A DNA stretch of 64,000 nt from Chrysomallon squamiferum (taxonomy: Eukaryota > Mollusca > Gastropoda > Neomphalida > Peltospiridae): positions 18,199,245 to 18,263,244 of the forward strand of contig CM022667.1 in NCBI GenBank assembly GCA_012295275.1. The letters run 5' to 3'. The notes beneath the pieces were generated by a model. That model was not told where the DNA came from and searched no databases. It worked only from the letters and a program-made list of their open reading frames with translations. The stretch's first letter is position 1. Each line of letters opens with the position of its first letter. Shown here piece after piece: positions 13,946-27,753 of this stretch. Made by a program: the position numbers and the translations under genes.

Positions 13946-16389
13946 GCTCTCTGTAAGAAAAGCAATTCAGGCAAACCTTCCCAAGTTTCTGTTGTACAGT
14001 CTATGAACATGATTCTGTTGTAAAATTACTGTCAGACATTGAGAGGAAAGATAAAAAAAAAGATTTAAAAAATGAACAATTTGCTGTTTGGAGAAAAAAC
14101 TAAAAGTTATCCTACAATTAAAACTATCACCTCTTATTAAAACTACCAACTCCTCTTTAATGACATGACATCTTTTACAGAATGAATCAAACACTTGTAA
14201 TCTCATTCTAATTAAATATCTTCTTTTTCTAAATGCTTTCTGCTGAAGCACTACCTTATCATACAAATAAATAAAGTATAAAGGAGTGCAAAATGAATAC
14301 CATTCTGTTTAATATTTTTAATACTTTTCTACAAAACACTACATTATCATACAAATAAATAATGTAAAAAGAAGTATTTAGCTACACATATACTCAGAGT
14401 GGTGTTGTTTTTATACATACATTAAGTCATAAAAGTTTTTACTAGTGAACAAAAATGTTAAAATATTATTGATGTTATCTATTACAATTTTAACCGAAAT
14501 ATGCCGACTACAGCTGATGGATTTTGTTTTCAGATTCGATAAGACAGATAAATATTTCTGTATTTAAACTGTCAGAAGTGGATTTCCTCACTATATTTTA
14601 TTTCATAACATACTGAAAATAAGAATTATAAAACAACACTGAGGTAAATGTTATTTAATAACAGCTGCTTGAGAGATATACCTGGAGTTGATGTAAAACT
14701 GGTTTCTCTTGTAGAGATATTTATACCTCTAGAGGACAAGACAAAAATTCACTTGGTATTCATTTTTGTAAAACAGTACCTGAATACATCTGTCGGTTTA
14801 CAGGTGTTAAAGAAAATTGTTTGAAACTTAATAAAGCTAATTTCTTAACAGATTTCAGATTTTTGGAAGGATTTCAAAAACAGAATACATTAGCATGTAC
14901 ATCTGTGCTTAATTACCTGCTTAATTATCTATCTGAAGATAACGAAGTGATTTTATAGAAAGAAATCTAGGTAGATGTTTTGACTATCAAAAAGGAACAC
15001 ACTAAATAAACTATATCAAACAAATACAAAACACTATTTTTAATACTTGCAATTTTATGTTTAATATATTTATTTTATGCATTAAAATTAGTGGCATTAA
15101 TTGCTTGTATCACTTTCACTAAAGAACAAAAAAAAAAAATAATAATTTCAAACAAAATTAAATTAATATATGGATTTATTATCATTTAAAAGGTAATTAA
15201 TACAGCATTCTATTTTGATTAATTGCTGGTAAGATCAAATACCTGACTTCAGTTATATTCAAACATTCTAATCTGCAGCAGGTCTTTTTATTTACGTTTC
15301 TAAATAAATATGAATAGAATTTTTTTAAATTGCTTTCATGTAGCACTTTCTTCTTATAAAGCAATCAATTGGCAATAACAGACCAAGTTGATATTTTAGC
15401 AAGATTAGAGATCTCCAACTAAATTGATTGAACTTATCATTTTTACTGACTTGCTTGTTTCATAGAATATAAAGAAAATGTTTATCAGTTTATTAGTGAG
15501 AAACTCCTGATCAGTTCTGAAAAGCTATTACTAATGTTTAAACTAGAGCAGGAAGAGATAACAGTTATTTGTGACTGAAAAAAAAAAAAAATTTCATTTT
15601 CTCTGGATCCATGATAACAATATAGTACTAATAATAATAATTATGGCAGTTGTAGTAACATTAACAAGTAGTAATTAAAACAGTAGTAGAAGTGATACTA
15701 ATAGTTGTTGTAGTAGGAATAGTAATAGTAGCAGTAGTAGTAATACTAGTAAGATGATGATAATGATTGTTATGCCCACATCATAAAGGTTGGCATTTCT
15801 GACAGTCATTTTCATGAATCATTGCTAATAAAGAAATTTTTTTAAAAAGTAAGTTGTTAACATATGTCCGTGTGTGTGTCTGTGCTTCTGTATAATCTAT
15901 GGTTAGATTTAAGTAAAAAGGATTAAGAAACCAATAATTGTTCCTGTGTGCAAAGATGAGTGTAGAATGTTTATTTCTGCAAAACAGACGATGTGCAATC
16001 TCTGTATTAGTACTGATTTTAGCAAAACTGTTGATCTGGAATTTATATTGTGGTTATTATTTATCTTTCTCTTACTTCTGTTACTTCTTCTGAGAAGGGA
16101 GTAGTCCATTGTTTCTCAGGGAGAGCAGTGAGATGTGTATTATTTTGTAAGTAACAGAAGTACCAATGTTGAGTTATTTTCACTGACATTCCTAGGTAGA
16201 CAAAACAGACAGGAAAATTCATGGCTGTCAGTGTACAAGTCAGGTTATGTTTCCCTATCTTTGACTGAGTGTCAGCTAGCATATTTAAACCTTTCTTGAA
16301 GACATGTAATAGTGATAATTTTTTATAAACAAATTGCTGAAGAAATGTTCTAATTTTCACAGTTGTATAAACATCAAAAGTGTAAGCTT

Positions 16390-16390
<1 letters not shown>

Positions 16391-16425
<35 letters not shown>
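16391..16425. repeat. (AAT)n microsatellite
   Basis: Uninterrupted TAA/AAT trinucleotide run. Confidence 0.95.
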
Positions 16426-16431
<6 letters not shown>

Positions 16432-18733
16432 ATTTCATTTATTAAGAATTAACTTAATTATATATAACTTTGTTTAAAAACCCTCATAATTCCTTTTTTA
16501 ATTTTATTATTATTTTTTAAAAATATTTTAAGGTTGATATTTTTTTTTCAGATATCTACAAAATAAGTTTTGAGATTTTCTCAAATTTAATTTATATTAT
16601 TTTAAGTTAAAAAACAACAACAACAACAAAAAAAACAACATTTATCTTCATTTCATATTTCATACAAATGAGATTTCTGGGGAAATAAAACCATGAAACA
16701 AAAGAAAACATCTAAAGGTTACAACGATTGTACCATTGCATCCACGATCGCACTGATACATTCAGAGAAAGAAGATAGTTGTGTATCTAATGACATATGT
16801 AAACATTACCATGCAATGCAATCTGTTCTTAACACCGTGAGGGCAGACAAGTTCAATGCACGGCTTTAGCTGGTCGCCAAAAATTGATAGGCAATACTGA
16901 AAAAAAGAAGAAAAAAAGGTGAAGACAAATAAAAGGCGAGAACCACATACAAACAATAACAAATGCATAACTCCGTGACACTGCTTGCTAATAATCTCCC
17001 TTTGGCAGCAGCATCGGGGAAAAAGTGACTTTTTTTTTTCTTTTTTTTCTTTTTTTTTTTTTTAAGTTTTAATAAATATATACAGTAAGTATAAAAAATA
17101 AAGTTAAGTTGACCCCCTCTACCCCCGAACGATGAAGGCACAAGAACACACCCTCATTATTCAAATGACATGTTAACGCGAAACAGTGCGAGTAATAACA
17201 AGGATTAAAGTTCAAACATCTGCGATTTGAAAAAAAGTAATTTTTGTCATTATAACATTGCAAACATCAAAGATGTGTAAAACTGCACACAATTGTCTGT
17301 CTAGACAGAGAAATAAACTTTAATGAAGGCTAATCATGCATGTAATAAAATATTAGATAAAACTTTTGACATGTGAACTTTCTGTTGTTTGCCATGTGAA
17401 ACTAAACGTTTATAGTAATAAAATAGTGCAATAATTCGCACACTGTCACAGTGGGTGATAACATTAAATAAAAATTTATCAGTGAAAAAATGTTGTGAAA
17501 ACACTAGTCAGAAATAGTAATGTCAGTGTTAATTGCAACCTCAGCATATTCATTAAAAACAACGGTAACTACAGCAACAACACCAACAACAGTAACAATA
17601 ATAATCATGGTGATCAAGAATTTGGGGGAAAGAAATAAAAATAAAAATTAATTAATGAAAATAAATAAATAAAATAAATAAACAGATAATTAAAAATAAT
17701 AGTTATAATGCGAAGCTCAAAGCAATACAGTAGTTAATAATTGCTGTCTGTGAGACACAGTGAAATAAATTGATGTCTGTGTAGTTGCGTGATACAAAGA
17801 AATGAACTAAACGTCAACCAACACAGTGACTCATCTGTGACAAACACTTAGAACATTTGTCACAAACACAAACATGTTTTTGTGTAGACTGAAATAAATA
17901 CACCAAATAATTTATCACTGCCCAGCCACGTCCTAGACTGAGTCTGCTCATAATAAATATATACTCCTCATATCAGACACTGTTTTGTTTACAAACACAC
18001 ACACACACACATACACTTATACATGCAAACACACACACACATACACTTATACATGCAAACACACACATACGCATATGAATAGTAATACGATCATAAATAC
18101 AAGCAAACACACACAAAGAGTAACAAAAACATACATGCATACTTGTGTATATATATATATACAGTGTATATAACCAGCAGCATATCTTTGCTAGATATAT
18201 ACATGACATGTATGTATTCAGGTACAATGCTACTTGATTATATTATACATTGCAGTGTGTGTGTGTGTGTGATTTGTAAAAACTGCTTTTGACAATTTGA
18301 TTAAGCAAATTAGCATTACTCAGCCAGTGTAAATTAAGTTAATTCGACTTTATTTAACAATTAGAATGAACATTTTCATTTACTATTGAACGAAGGCTGA
18401 ACTGTATAGTTTTAATAAGTAGAATCTATCTGATGAAAAAACATGAATCACAAAATTAGTATTTTCAGCTTACATATAAGCTGAATTTGAGTGAGAAATG
18501 ACTACACATACAAACTACAGGATACGTCTGTCACACAGCAGTCTAAGCCGCGAGCTCCTGACAATACATTTCAGTCGACATTTGATACTGAATGTTACTA
18601 TATCACCAAAGTAAATATTGTCATCATTTCATAACACTTTTAAAAATTCATTATTGCATTTTTATTTTTTTTCACTTAAAAATTCGGTTTAAAATTTCAC
18701 TTATTTTTCAGGCATAGCTTTTATACTGTATAC

Positions 18734-18735
<2 letters not shown>

Positions 18736-18769
<34 letters not shown>
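18736..18769. repeat. (TG)n microsatellite
   Basis: Perfect TG dinucleotide run followed by a T run. Confidence 0.95.
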
Positions 18770-18772
<3 letters not shown>

Positions 18773-19864
18773 TTTGTTTATATATATGTATATGTACACG
18801 TTTGATATAATTATCAGAATGAAATTAATTACAATACAAAGTAGAGGAATAATTTTATTATACACATAAATAAATATTAAATCAAAAACAAAACCCATCA
18901 GTTTGAAATTTCAGCAGTGAAAATTATAATTGAAGAAATTTTATTATAAATGTAAATACTGAATCAGTTTCAGTACAAATGGTCTAATAAATAATTATAA
19001 ATTTGCAATTTTGTTTGTGCAAAATATTTTCCTGAGAATGTTTTTTTATGGCTTGTAAGTAATTTTCTAATTTCACTGATAGAATATTTTCACAACAGCA
19101 GGGTGTAGCTTTCTGTCATACTTGTCACTGTGCTATGAACTCAAGATATCAAAGTTGAACATTTAGCTGTTATTATTGTACACAATTACCTACAGCTTGA
19201 GGTCATGAAGAAAAACAAGTATGAACAACCTTGTAATACAAGTATAAATACCAAATATCAAATCTACAGCAGTTACAAAAATTATCAGATGTCTACTGTG
19301 TTCCATATATGAACGTACAACCTGACATTATAAGAATAAATAATAATGTGAAACTAACATTAAAAAACAAACAAAACATTAAAGTTTTAGAATTACATTC
19401 TTCTCTTGTAAACTGCTACAAGAAAAGAAGTCTTGAAAGTGTTTGAAAATCTGTGGATTATTTTCTGTATTTTCCTAGTCTGACATATACTCTATCACCA
19501 AAGCCACAGTAGATAAAAATTTATTTAATAGCTCAGTTACATAATTTCTAATTCCTTATGTTGAAGTAGTTTAAAAGAATAAGCTATATGAAAGAATAGA
19601 AACAAATAAAAGTAAAATAAAACAAAAAGAATATTAAACAGAGTGATTTTAGGCACAGCATTTTCAAAAGTTCTCCTCCACTGATTACATAGTGACATGG
19701 TTTTTAGAACAACTGTTTAGAGAAAGTATCAAACGTTGTCAGTCCTGAGACCAGTCAGATGACACTAGCTTCCTAATACTGACATATAGTTTATACTCTA
19801 CACTGAAACTTCAAAACAGAACTGCCATGTAAAGTATATCATTTGGCACTTTCAAAATAATAAA

Positions 19865-19865
<1 letters not shown>

Positions 19866-19925
<60 letters not shown>
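19866..19925. repeat. (AAT)n microsatellite
   Basis: About twenty perfect AAT/TAA units followed by an A run. It accounts for a poly-Leu minus-strand ORF. Confidence 0.95.
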
Positions 19926-19935
<10 letters not shown>

Positions 19936-19964
19936 TAATATGTGCAAACAGGTTGATTCAGAGC

Positions 19965-20385
19965 ATTTGGTAACTATTATAGAAAATATTATAGAAAACA
20001 CATACATTATATTTTCATTAATCCATCGGTAAATATTATACAAAATATTTACACTATATTTTCATTAGACCACTGGAATATTTTAGAGAAAGTATTGTTT
20101 TGGTGGGTTTTTTTTAGTAACCGCATCAGTAAATCTTATAGAAAATAAACATTTTCATTAAGCCAAGGGTTAAATATTAAATATAAGTTCTTCAACCTGT
20201 TGGTAAGTGTTATAGAAAATAAAAAATTTCTTAAGCCAATCAGTAAATATTATATTGTTTATTAATCTATCAGTAAATTTTATAGAAAATATATTCTTTG
20301 CATTTTCATATGTCATCAGAGAATTTACATTTTCATTAACCATCAGCAGATATTATAGAAAAGGTATATTTTCTTTAACATATAT
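19965..20385. repeat. Degenerate AT-rich tandem repeat (~45 bp)
   Basis: Recurrent cores of the form ATCAGTAAATATTATAGAAA followed by a TTTTCATTAA-type segment occur about nine times with variable spacing. This suggests an old, diverged tandem array. Confidence 0.6.
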
Positions 20386-20609
20386 ATTGTTTTTTGTTCA
20401 CAAAGAGTCATTATAATTCAAAATGGGATCCCTCCTGGTCAAAAATCTTTTTCCTAATCTTTCCTAATAAGTGTCCCTACTCAAAACTCTTATTGTCAAA
20501 ATCTGTTCATTTCACCAGCTCTTTCAAAAAACCTACCATGAAAGAAAAAATATAATAATAATAACAAATATATATATATAAAATAAAGACTAAAAATATA
20601 ATTGCTTTT

Positions 20610-21215
20610 AATTTGCGGATATTAATTAAGCACTTTTTAATTAAAACAATATGTCTTTTACAGTTGTTTTTTCTTTGTTGCTATTCATTAATTCATATTA
20701 TATATTTATTTATTTTATTTCAGACACTTTAGATATTAATTAAGCATACTTGTAATTATAATAATCTATCCTTTACACTGATTTAACAATTAGATTTTTT
20801 AAATGTCTATTTTTTATTCATTAATTAATTTGTTTAATTTTTTTATTATTATTTTTGTCACATATATATTTTTTAAATCCAGAGCTAATGTCAATAAAAG
20901 ATATTTTTCATTATAATGGTGCATTCTTTACACTGATTTAACAATTGACACTTTTTTCTTTCATAATTAATCTTTATTATTATTATTATTATTATTTACC
21001 ATACTTCTTAATTATAATGATATATTTTTACATCGACTTAACAATTGGCATTTTTTATGTATGTTTTTTTTTGTTACTGTTAATTAATCTTTTTTGTTTT
21101 TATTTATTATTATTATTTTTTAATTAAGACATTGCATCAGATAATGCTTCTAATTAAAGCGATGTCTCCTTTACCCTGATCTAACAACTTTAATCCACTA
21201 ATCTTTTATTTTTAT
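20610..21215. repeat. Degenerate long-period AT-rich repeat
   Basis: Four or five diverged copies of a segment of roughly 110-180 bp. Each has AATTATAATGAT or a variant, then CTTTACACTGATTTAACAAT (clear near 20770, 20928, 21032 and 21171), then a T-rich stretch with AATTAATCTTTT. A (TTA)n tract lies at 20972-20996. The ORF at 20945-21127 is within it and not credible. Confidence 0.55.
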
Positions 21216-21219
21216 CACC

Positions 21220-23760
21220 AGTTTTTCAGAATAGCTTTCAGTTAATTAATTAAACAAATATTTTTATTAGTCACAGTAGTTTTGACTTGGAATCTTTTGC
21301 AAATATTCAAATAACAATAAAAAATATAAAACTATTTAAAAAAGTAGAGAGAGAGAGTCATTTTAAAAAGTATCAGCAATAACACATTTATTTGGTAGTG
21401 CTGCAAACAACTGACAATGATAAGACTAATTTATCTGTTCTTAGTAGAAGCATACGTGGTACATAAACTTCCAGTATTTAATGTAAGAATGTATAAAAAG
21501 TATTTGATAAGCAGCGAATGATGACCAGATGTTTACCTGACAGAGATGTATCAATACAAACAACATTTTTCTATTTCTCTGGCCCATCCTGCTTTGCTAT
21601 TACCCAGATAGTTTTACTCAGAATAAACACCAAGGAACTCTAAATAACATCGTTATAGGTGAATGGTATTAAATGTGACTTTCACATTGTTTGTGAGAGA
21701 TTATTTGTTCCAAAAAATACATCCCATGCAGTTATTCATAATAACTGGGCTCTCTTGGAACCACTAGTTAGGTACTCATTTCTGTTTTCAGTTTATAATT
21801 TTTCTGGCATAAACCCCAGATTCTTAATTTGTTTCTAGTCTATGAGAAAAAGCATAAAAATATGTTTAATATTATAATGACAAAAGAGAGGAAAGTTCCA
21901 TCTAATTACAAATTCTTACTGGTTACTAGCAAAGCCTCTTTAACAGAAACCTTTCAATAGATAGTACAATCAAGTTATAAGTGGTCTTTTATTAGTCTTA
22001 TCAAAGTAAATGAATTTTAAAAATAGGTAATTTTATTATGAATATTCGTAAGTATTTTGAACGTAAATAGGTGAAATATTTAGTTAACAGTCTATGTGCT
22101 GCTGTTTTCAATTAGCTAATGAAATCTCTATATATCAGTCTTCCCACAGATGCTAAAGCCCAAGTCGACGAACTGACAAACGTGTCATAGGCTCGATCTG
22201 GAAATGTTCCAATAACATCTTTTTAACAGTAGTTTTAACTAAATAACTGACAGAATTAAGTGTGTGTGTGTGTTTCATTAATTATTACTATTGATACCTA
22301 TGATTTTGTGAATTACAATATATATATATAAAGAATACTTAATAAATGTGTTTTATAAACAATATATCGTTTAATTACAGATACGGCTACAGGAGTTATC
22401 TCTCTTAGAACATTAAATTTAAAAAAAAAAAAAAAAAATTAATTTCATTTCGCAAATAATAAAATAAAGATAAACAAAGCAATATATATCTGAAAAGTTT
22501 GGTTCCAAAACACGATAAATCCATTTTCTTTGTTTTGAGAAAAATGACTATTTCTGCTCTGGAGTTCATAACGTTATGCAACAAAGGTCTATATAGTCTA
22601 CTGTGTAGAACAGCAGCGAATGTAGAATTTAGAGAAAAATGATTATGGGGCGTTGAACACCCGTCAAATGCTGAACTTATTTTAAAATTATGGTTTTGGC
22701 ATTTATCGAGTTTTGGAGTTAAAGTCTTCATTATATCTATAATGTAAACATTTCATTTCTTTAAAATCACTTTGTATCTGATGTTGTGAAAGGTTTTCCC
22801 TCTTATCCCTCTTACTTCTCGCTTTTTCCTCTGAGGAAGGGCAGTAATAATGATTGTAGTGCGTGTGTGAGAGAGACAGAGATGCACAATAACTTCTATT
22901 AACAATAAATGAAAACAAAACGAATACAAGTAAAATGTCATTGCATATATTATTACAAATTAAGTTTTTAATTTTCTGAGGTGTTTTATTTCTTTCATTG
23001 CTTATAATTTGAATGTCATAACTTTTTTTGGAAAGATGTAACATGCCTGAAATTCGGAATGTCAAATATAATCCAAAAAAAATAAAGTTTTAAAATTTTA
23101 TTTCCGAGTCAATAAGATGTAGCAGATTCCAGTTAAAACGTTCAATGAAAGGACTAGAATGTTTCACAAACAATCGTATAAAAAAAGAGTTAGTAGTTTG
23201 TTTAATATCTTGCTAATTAAATGTATTCACATGACAGTTTTATTTATTTATTTAATTACTTTTAAATAATCAAAAATAGATTAATTTCAAGTTGTTGCAC
23301 AATATAATATTCTCTAATATTAGTATTATATATTAGTACCTTTTCACTATGATAAGAAGATAATTTTCCATTTGAAATATGATTTAACGTAGACATTCGA
23401 AAAGGCCCGAAACCCATCAGCTCGAACATTTTGATATTACGGCCAGATTCCGAAGTTCAGAAAGCGTACACTTGTTTCAAAATAACGTGAACAGCACGCC
23501 GAGCACTGATTGTACTGTCTGTAACAGTTCAGTAAATGTGAACTATTAAAATTTTAAAAATTTTACCAAACATATGATCATTTAATCACTAAAATGTGTT
23601 TTCTTTATTTATTTTATTTATATATTAATATCTATTACAGCTCTGGTTTGGGTTGGTGAGTTTCTGCACTCACCACACCGAATAAATGTTCTAAAGGTTC
23701 GAAAGCAATATCAATCAAATTGCGAATCTTTTACCAAAATTAAATAAAAACAAAACCGCC
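21220..23760. other. AT-rich stretch, no gene seen
   Basis: Short ORFs only (108 and 120 codons on the minus strand at 22405-22731 and 22703-23065, unrecognised). A possible acceptor (CTTCCCACAG, ending about 22150) is followed by 13 open codons and a TAG, but nothing upstream joins to it. A small inverted repeat (TGGTGAG, 8-nt loop, CTCACCA) lies near 23655-23677, of unknown meaning. Confidence 0.45.
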
Positions 23761-23764
23761 ATTA

Positions 23765-25925
23765 TAAACAGACACATTATAAAAACAGATACTCACAAAT
23801 ATAAACACAGGTACAAGATGACACACAAATATAAACAGATACAAGATGACACACAAAGGTAAACACGGGTACAAGCTGACAGACAAATATAAACACAGGT
23901 AGAAACTGACACACATATATAAACATAGGTACATGCTGACAAACAAATATAAACGGATACAAGATGACACACAAAGGTAAACACAGGTACAAGGTGACAG
24001 AAAAATATAAACACTGCTACAAGCTGACACACAAATATAAACACAGATACAAGATGACAAACAAAGGTAAACACAGGTACAAGCTGACAGACAAATATAA
24101 ACACAGATAGAAGCTGACAGACAAATATAAGCACAGATACAAGATGACACACAAATATAAACGGATACAAGATGACAAACAAAGGTAAACACAGGTACAA
24201 GCTGACAGACAAATATAAACACAGGTAGAAGCTGACAGACAAATATAAGCACAGGTACAAGCTGACGAAGAAATATAAACACAGGTACAAGATGACATAG
24301 AAATATAAGCACATGGTAAAGCTGACACACAAATATAAACACAGCTATAAGCTGAAACACAAATATAAAAATAGATACAAGATGACACACAAATAAAGGC
24401 AGATACAAGCTGAAACACAAATATAAACAGATACAAGATGACAGACAAATATAAACAGATACAAGATGACACACAAATATAAACAGATACAAGATGACAC
24501 ACAAAGGTAAACATGGGCACAAGCTGACAAATATAAACACAGGCACAAGCTGACAGACAAATATAAAACACAGGTACAAGATGACACAAAGGTAAACACA
24601 GGTACAAGGTGACAGACAAATATAAACACAGCTACAAGCTGACTCACAAATATAAACACAGATGCAAGATGACACAGAAAGGTAAACACAGATACAAGCT
24701 GACAGACAAATATAAACACAGGTAGAAGCTGACAGACAAATATAAGCACAGGTACAAGCTGACAGACAAATATAAACACAGGTATAAGCTGACACACAAA
24801 TATAAACACAGGTACAAGCTGACAGACAAATATAAACACAGATACAAGATGACACACAAATATAAAGAGATCCAAGATTACACACAAAGGTAAACACAGG
24901 TACAAGCTGAAAGACAAATATAAACACAGATATAAGCTGTCACACAAATATGAACACAGGTATATACCGACAAACAAATATAAACACAGGTACAAGCTGA
25001 CACTCAAATATAAACCCAGGCACAAGCTGACACACAATTATAAACACAGGTAAAAGATGACATACAAATATAATCCCAGTTACAAGCTGACACACTAATA
25101 TAAACACAGGTATAATCTGATAAACAAATATAAATACAGGTAGAAGATGACACAGATGCAAGCTGACACACAAATGTAAACACAGGTAGAAATTGTCACA
25201 TAAATACAAACATAAGTACAATCTGACACACAAATATAAACACAGCTAGAAAACCAGATAGAAAAAAAAACACAAATATAAAACACAGTTACAAGCTGAC
25301 ACATAAATATAAACCCAGGTACAAGCTGACACACAAATACAAACACAGATACAAGATGACACAAATATTAAGACAGGTACAAGTTGACACACAACAGATA
25401 CAAGATGAGACACAAATATAAACACAGATACAAGCTGACACACAAATATAAACAGATACAAGATGAGACACAAATATAAACACAGATACAAGCTGACACA
25501 CAAATATAAACAGATACATGATGAGACACAAATATAAACACAGATACAAGCTGACACACAAATATAAACAGATACATGATGAGACACAAATATAAACACA
25601 GGTACAAGCTGACACACAAATATAAACAGATACATGATGAGACACAAATATAAACACAGGTACAAGCTGACACACAAATATAAACACAGGTACAAGCTGA
25701 CAGACAGATATAAAGAGATACAAGATGACACACAAAGGTAAACACAGGTACAAGCTGACACACAAATATAAACACAGTTATAAGCTGACACACAAATATA
25801 AACATAGATACCACCTGACACACAAATATAAACACAGCTAGAAAACCAGATACACCCAAAAATGCAATTATAAACACACTGACAAACAAATATAAACACA
25901 GATTACAAAGTGGCACATTGATGAG
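23765..25925. repeat. 30/28-bp minisatellite block (~2.15 kb)
   Basis: About 70 tandem units contain TATAAACACAGGTACAAGCT followed by GACAGACAAA (30 bp), mixed with 28-bp variants that lack part of the ACACAGG segment. Higher-order order is visible: 28+30 dimers at about 25380-25690, and a repeated series AAGGTAAACACAGG / TAGAAGC / TAAGCACAGG near 24060, 24180 and 24680. Where 30-bp units dominate, the minus strand is open for up to 395 codons (24927-23740) with a Cys/Val/Phe-rich 10-residue period. Several other long overlapping ORFs share the same origin. Confidence 0.95.
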
Positions 25926-26250
25926 GAAAAATACACATTGTCACAAAATGATCAGCATACAAACACTGATAATAATATTAAAAAGAAATGTACACGCTGA
26001 GACACAAATATAGACAGTGTACACACTGACATACATATACAAATACAGACACTGACACAAAAAGAGATACATATATACACATTCATATACATATATAGAG
26101 AAGCACATGAATACAAATACAGTGTAGGGAAAGAAATGGTATAGAGAATGATGAACAAATATAAACATAAATTCTGCTGAACAAACTAATATAGACCCAG
26201 ATCGGCACTTACAAACAATTACAAACTGATATATATATATATATGTATAT

Positions 26251-26337
26251 ATTGCAATATTGAATGGTATGACACTGCAACATTTTCACTTTAATAAAAT
26301 AATGGATTAATATTTCTTTGTTTTTTCTTCAGTTCCA
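26251..26337 (+). repeat. Direct repeat copy A (~90 bp)
   Basis: Segment running from TTGCAATATTGAATGGTATG to TTTTTTCTTCAGTTCC. A second diverged copy lies at 27660-27753. The copies sit about 1.4 kb apart in the same orientation. Confidence 0.75.
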
Positions 26338-26374
26338 AATATATATATATTATGAGTATATTTATTATTTATAC

Positions 26375-26400
26375 GTGTGTGTGTGTGTGTGTGTGTGTGT
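26375..26400. repeat. (GT)n microsatellite
   Basis: Perfect GT run. Confidence 0.95.
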
Positions 26401-27389
26401 ATACAAACACTTCACCATTAGTTGTGCTGTTCCTTATATTGTCTAACATCCTATGGTATGTGTTTATTTAATGCTGACCTCCACTGTGTAAAACTACATG
26501 AATTGCACATTTAATCAACTGAAATGTTTTATGATTCGTAGTGGCTCGAAGCAAAGTTAGTTATGTGCAGCCTGTATACATTCAACTAATAGAACGCTTA
26601 ACAAAAATAATATATAGTTACATAAAATTGATAAATAATTTTAGTTGTTTATTTTTGTGACCGTTTGTGGACAGGTTTGCTTGTTTTGTTTATTTGTTGT
26701 CTGTTATCTGTTCAACAGAAACTCTAAACCTTAATAACAAAGAGTTTTTCCACCTGGAAGTATTTTATGTCAGCTTATCTTATATTATGAGTTATTAAAA
26801 ACTGTTCCGTACATCATGCCACATTACACACTATAACTCAAGCATATGAATTCTGTTAATAGTGTTGTAAGTAAAAACAAATAATTAATAATTTTTTTAA
26901 TTATTATAACAGGTTAAAAATATAATTGCTTACAGTATGGTCTACCGTTACAAAAGGGACAGAAATTGTTAATAGATAATATAATGTTAATGCTATAGTA
27001 TATTATAAACGACATACGCATGAATCTAACGTGTTTGCTATCCTTTTAGCTATTGACCGAAAACAAAAGACAATGATTTCCTAACGCGTCCAAAAATAAC
27101 TCTATTTGACGTAGCCTACATATTAAGCAGTTATTTCTATATCCCTTGTTTGTGTCAACGGAGACCCTTCTTTCTGCTAACAGCAACCCAGATTTGTATT
27201 GCATTCATTCGGCAATAAATTAGCCTAGTGCAGCGTAACAGAAGTTTGAGTACTTCGCGGTCGTACTTTCTAGTCGATCGGTATTCACATTAGTTATTGC
27301 TGATAATGAACATTATGTACGGAACTGACCAGCAAAACAAAAGTCAAGAATAAACATTGCACAGATGATAAAAAGAAACTTGAAAGGGT

Positions 27390-27584
27390 ATGGAAACGCG
27401 AAAACATAAATTTAGTTTACTTATAGCATTTTATACATTTTTAGTAATGAATAGGTTTATCGAAGCATCTTTTTGCCATCTCAGGAAGTTAGACCCGACT
27501 GGTCATGGCGGCCTAATGAAACAGCACTGCGTATGTGCTGAGAAAAAGAAAAAAAGAAAGATGCACCACAAATTCCCAGAATGA
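27390..27584 (+). CDS. Candidate small secreted-peptide ORF, hypothetical
   Basis: 64-codon ORF with a favourable start context (purine at -3, G at +4). Its start reads as a signal peptide: a basic n-region (METRKHK), a hydrophobic core (FSLLIAFYTFLV, residues 8-19) and a plausible cleavage after FIEA (about residue 27). The remainder holds three Cys (FCHLRKL... and HCVCAE) and ends in a strongly basic tail (EKKKKRKMHHKFPE). I do not recognise a family. A minus-strand ORF of 99 codons overlaps it and looks less protein-like. No splice sites, promoter or poly(A) site are evident, so it may also be one exon of a larger gene or chance. Confidence 0.25.
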   Translation: METRKHKFSLLIAFYTFLVMNRFIEASFCHLRKLDPTGHGGLMKQHCVCAEKKKKRKMHHKFPE

Positions 27585-27659
27585 TCTCCCTTTGAACAAC
27601 CTCAGATTCATATATGGATCTTTTTATATGCAAAGTTAATTGCTTGGCATGTTGTAAAC

Positions 27660-27753
27660 ATTGCGATATTGAATGGTATGACATCGCAAAATTTTCACTT
27701 TGATAAAGTAATGGATTAATATTTCTTTCTCTTTTTGTTTTTTCTTCAGTTCC
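27660..27753 (+). repeat. Direct repeat copy B (~90 bp)
   Basis: Diverged copy of 26251-26337: GCGATATTGAATGGTATGAC, then TTTTCACTTTGATAAAGTAA, ending in a T-rich tract and CTTCAGTTCC. It begins about 75 bp after the candidate ORF stop at 27584. Confidence 0.75.

Larger units (their letters stand above)
13960..19850. other. AT-rich stretch with microsatellites, no gene seen
   Basis: It contains a (TAG)n-like degenerate tract at 15640-15760 and (AAT)n at 16391-16425. A poly(T) tract lies at 17031-17063. CA-rich tracts lie at 17994-18070, and a perfect (TG)n at 18736-18769. ORFs of 60 to 125 codons here are low-complexity or unrecognisable. The part at about 16700-17300 is less AT-biased but shows no exon structure I can defend. 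Confidence 0.5.

Noticed and set aside
16061-16438. 125-codon minus-strand ORF starting in poly-Leu
   Set aside because: The start lies in an (AAT)n microsatellite and the rest matches nothing; AT-rich DNA gives such ORFs by chance.
22136-22190. Terminal exon reading D-A-K-A-Q-V-D-E-L-T-N-V-S-stop after CCCACAG
   Set aside because: Only 13 codons, no upstream exon to join, and the resemblance to an R-SNARE segment (AQVDEL) is too short to trust.
23740-25916. Long minus-strand ORFs of 71-395 codons
   Set aside because: They arise from the 30/28-bp minisatellite; a unit length divisible by three removes stops. Not annotated as genes.
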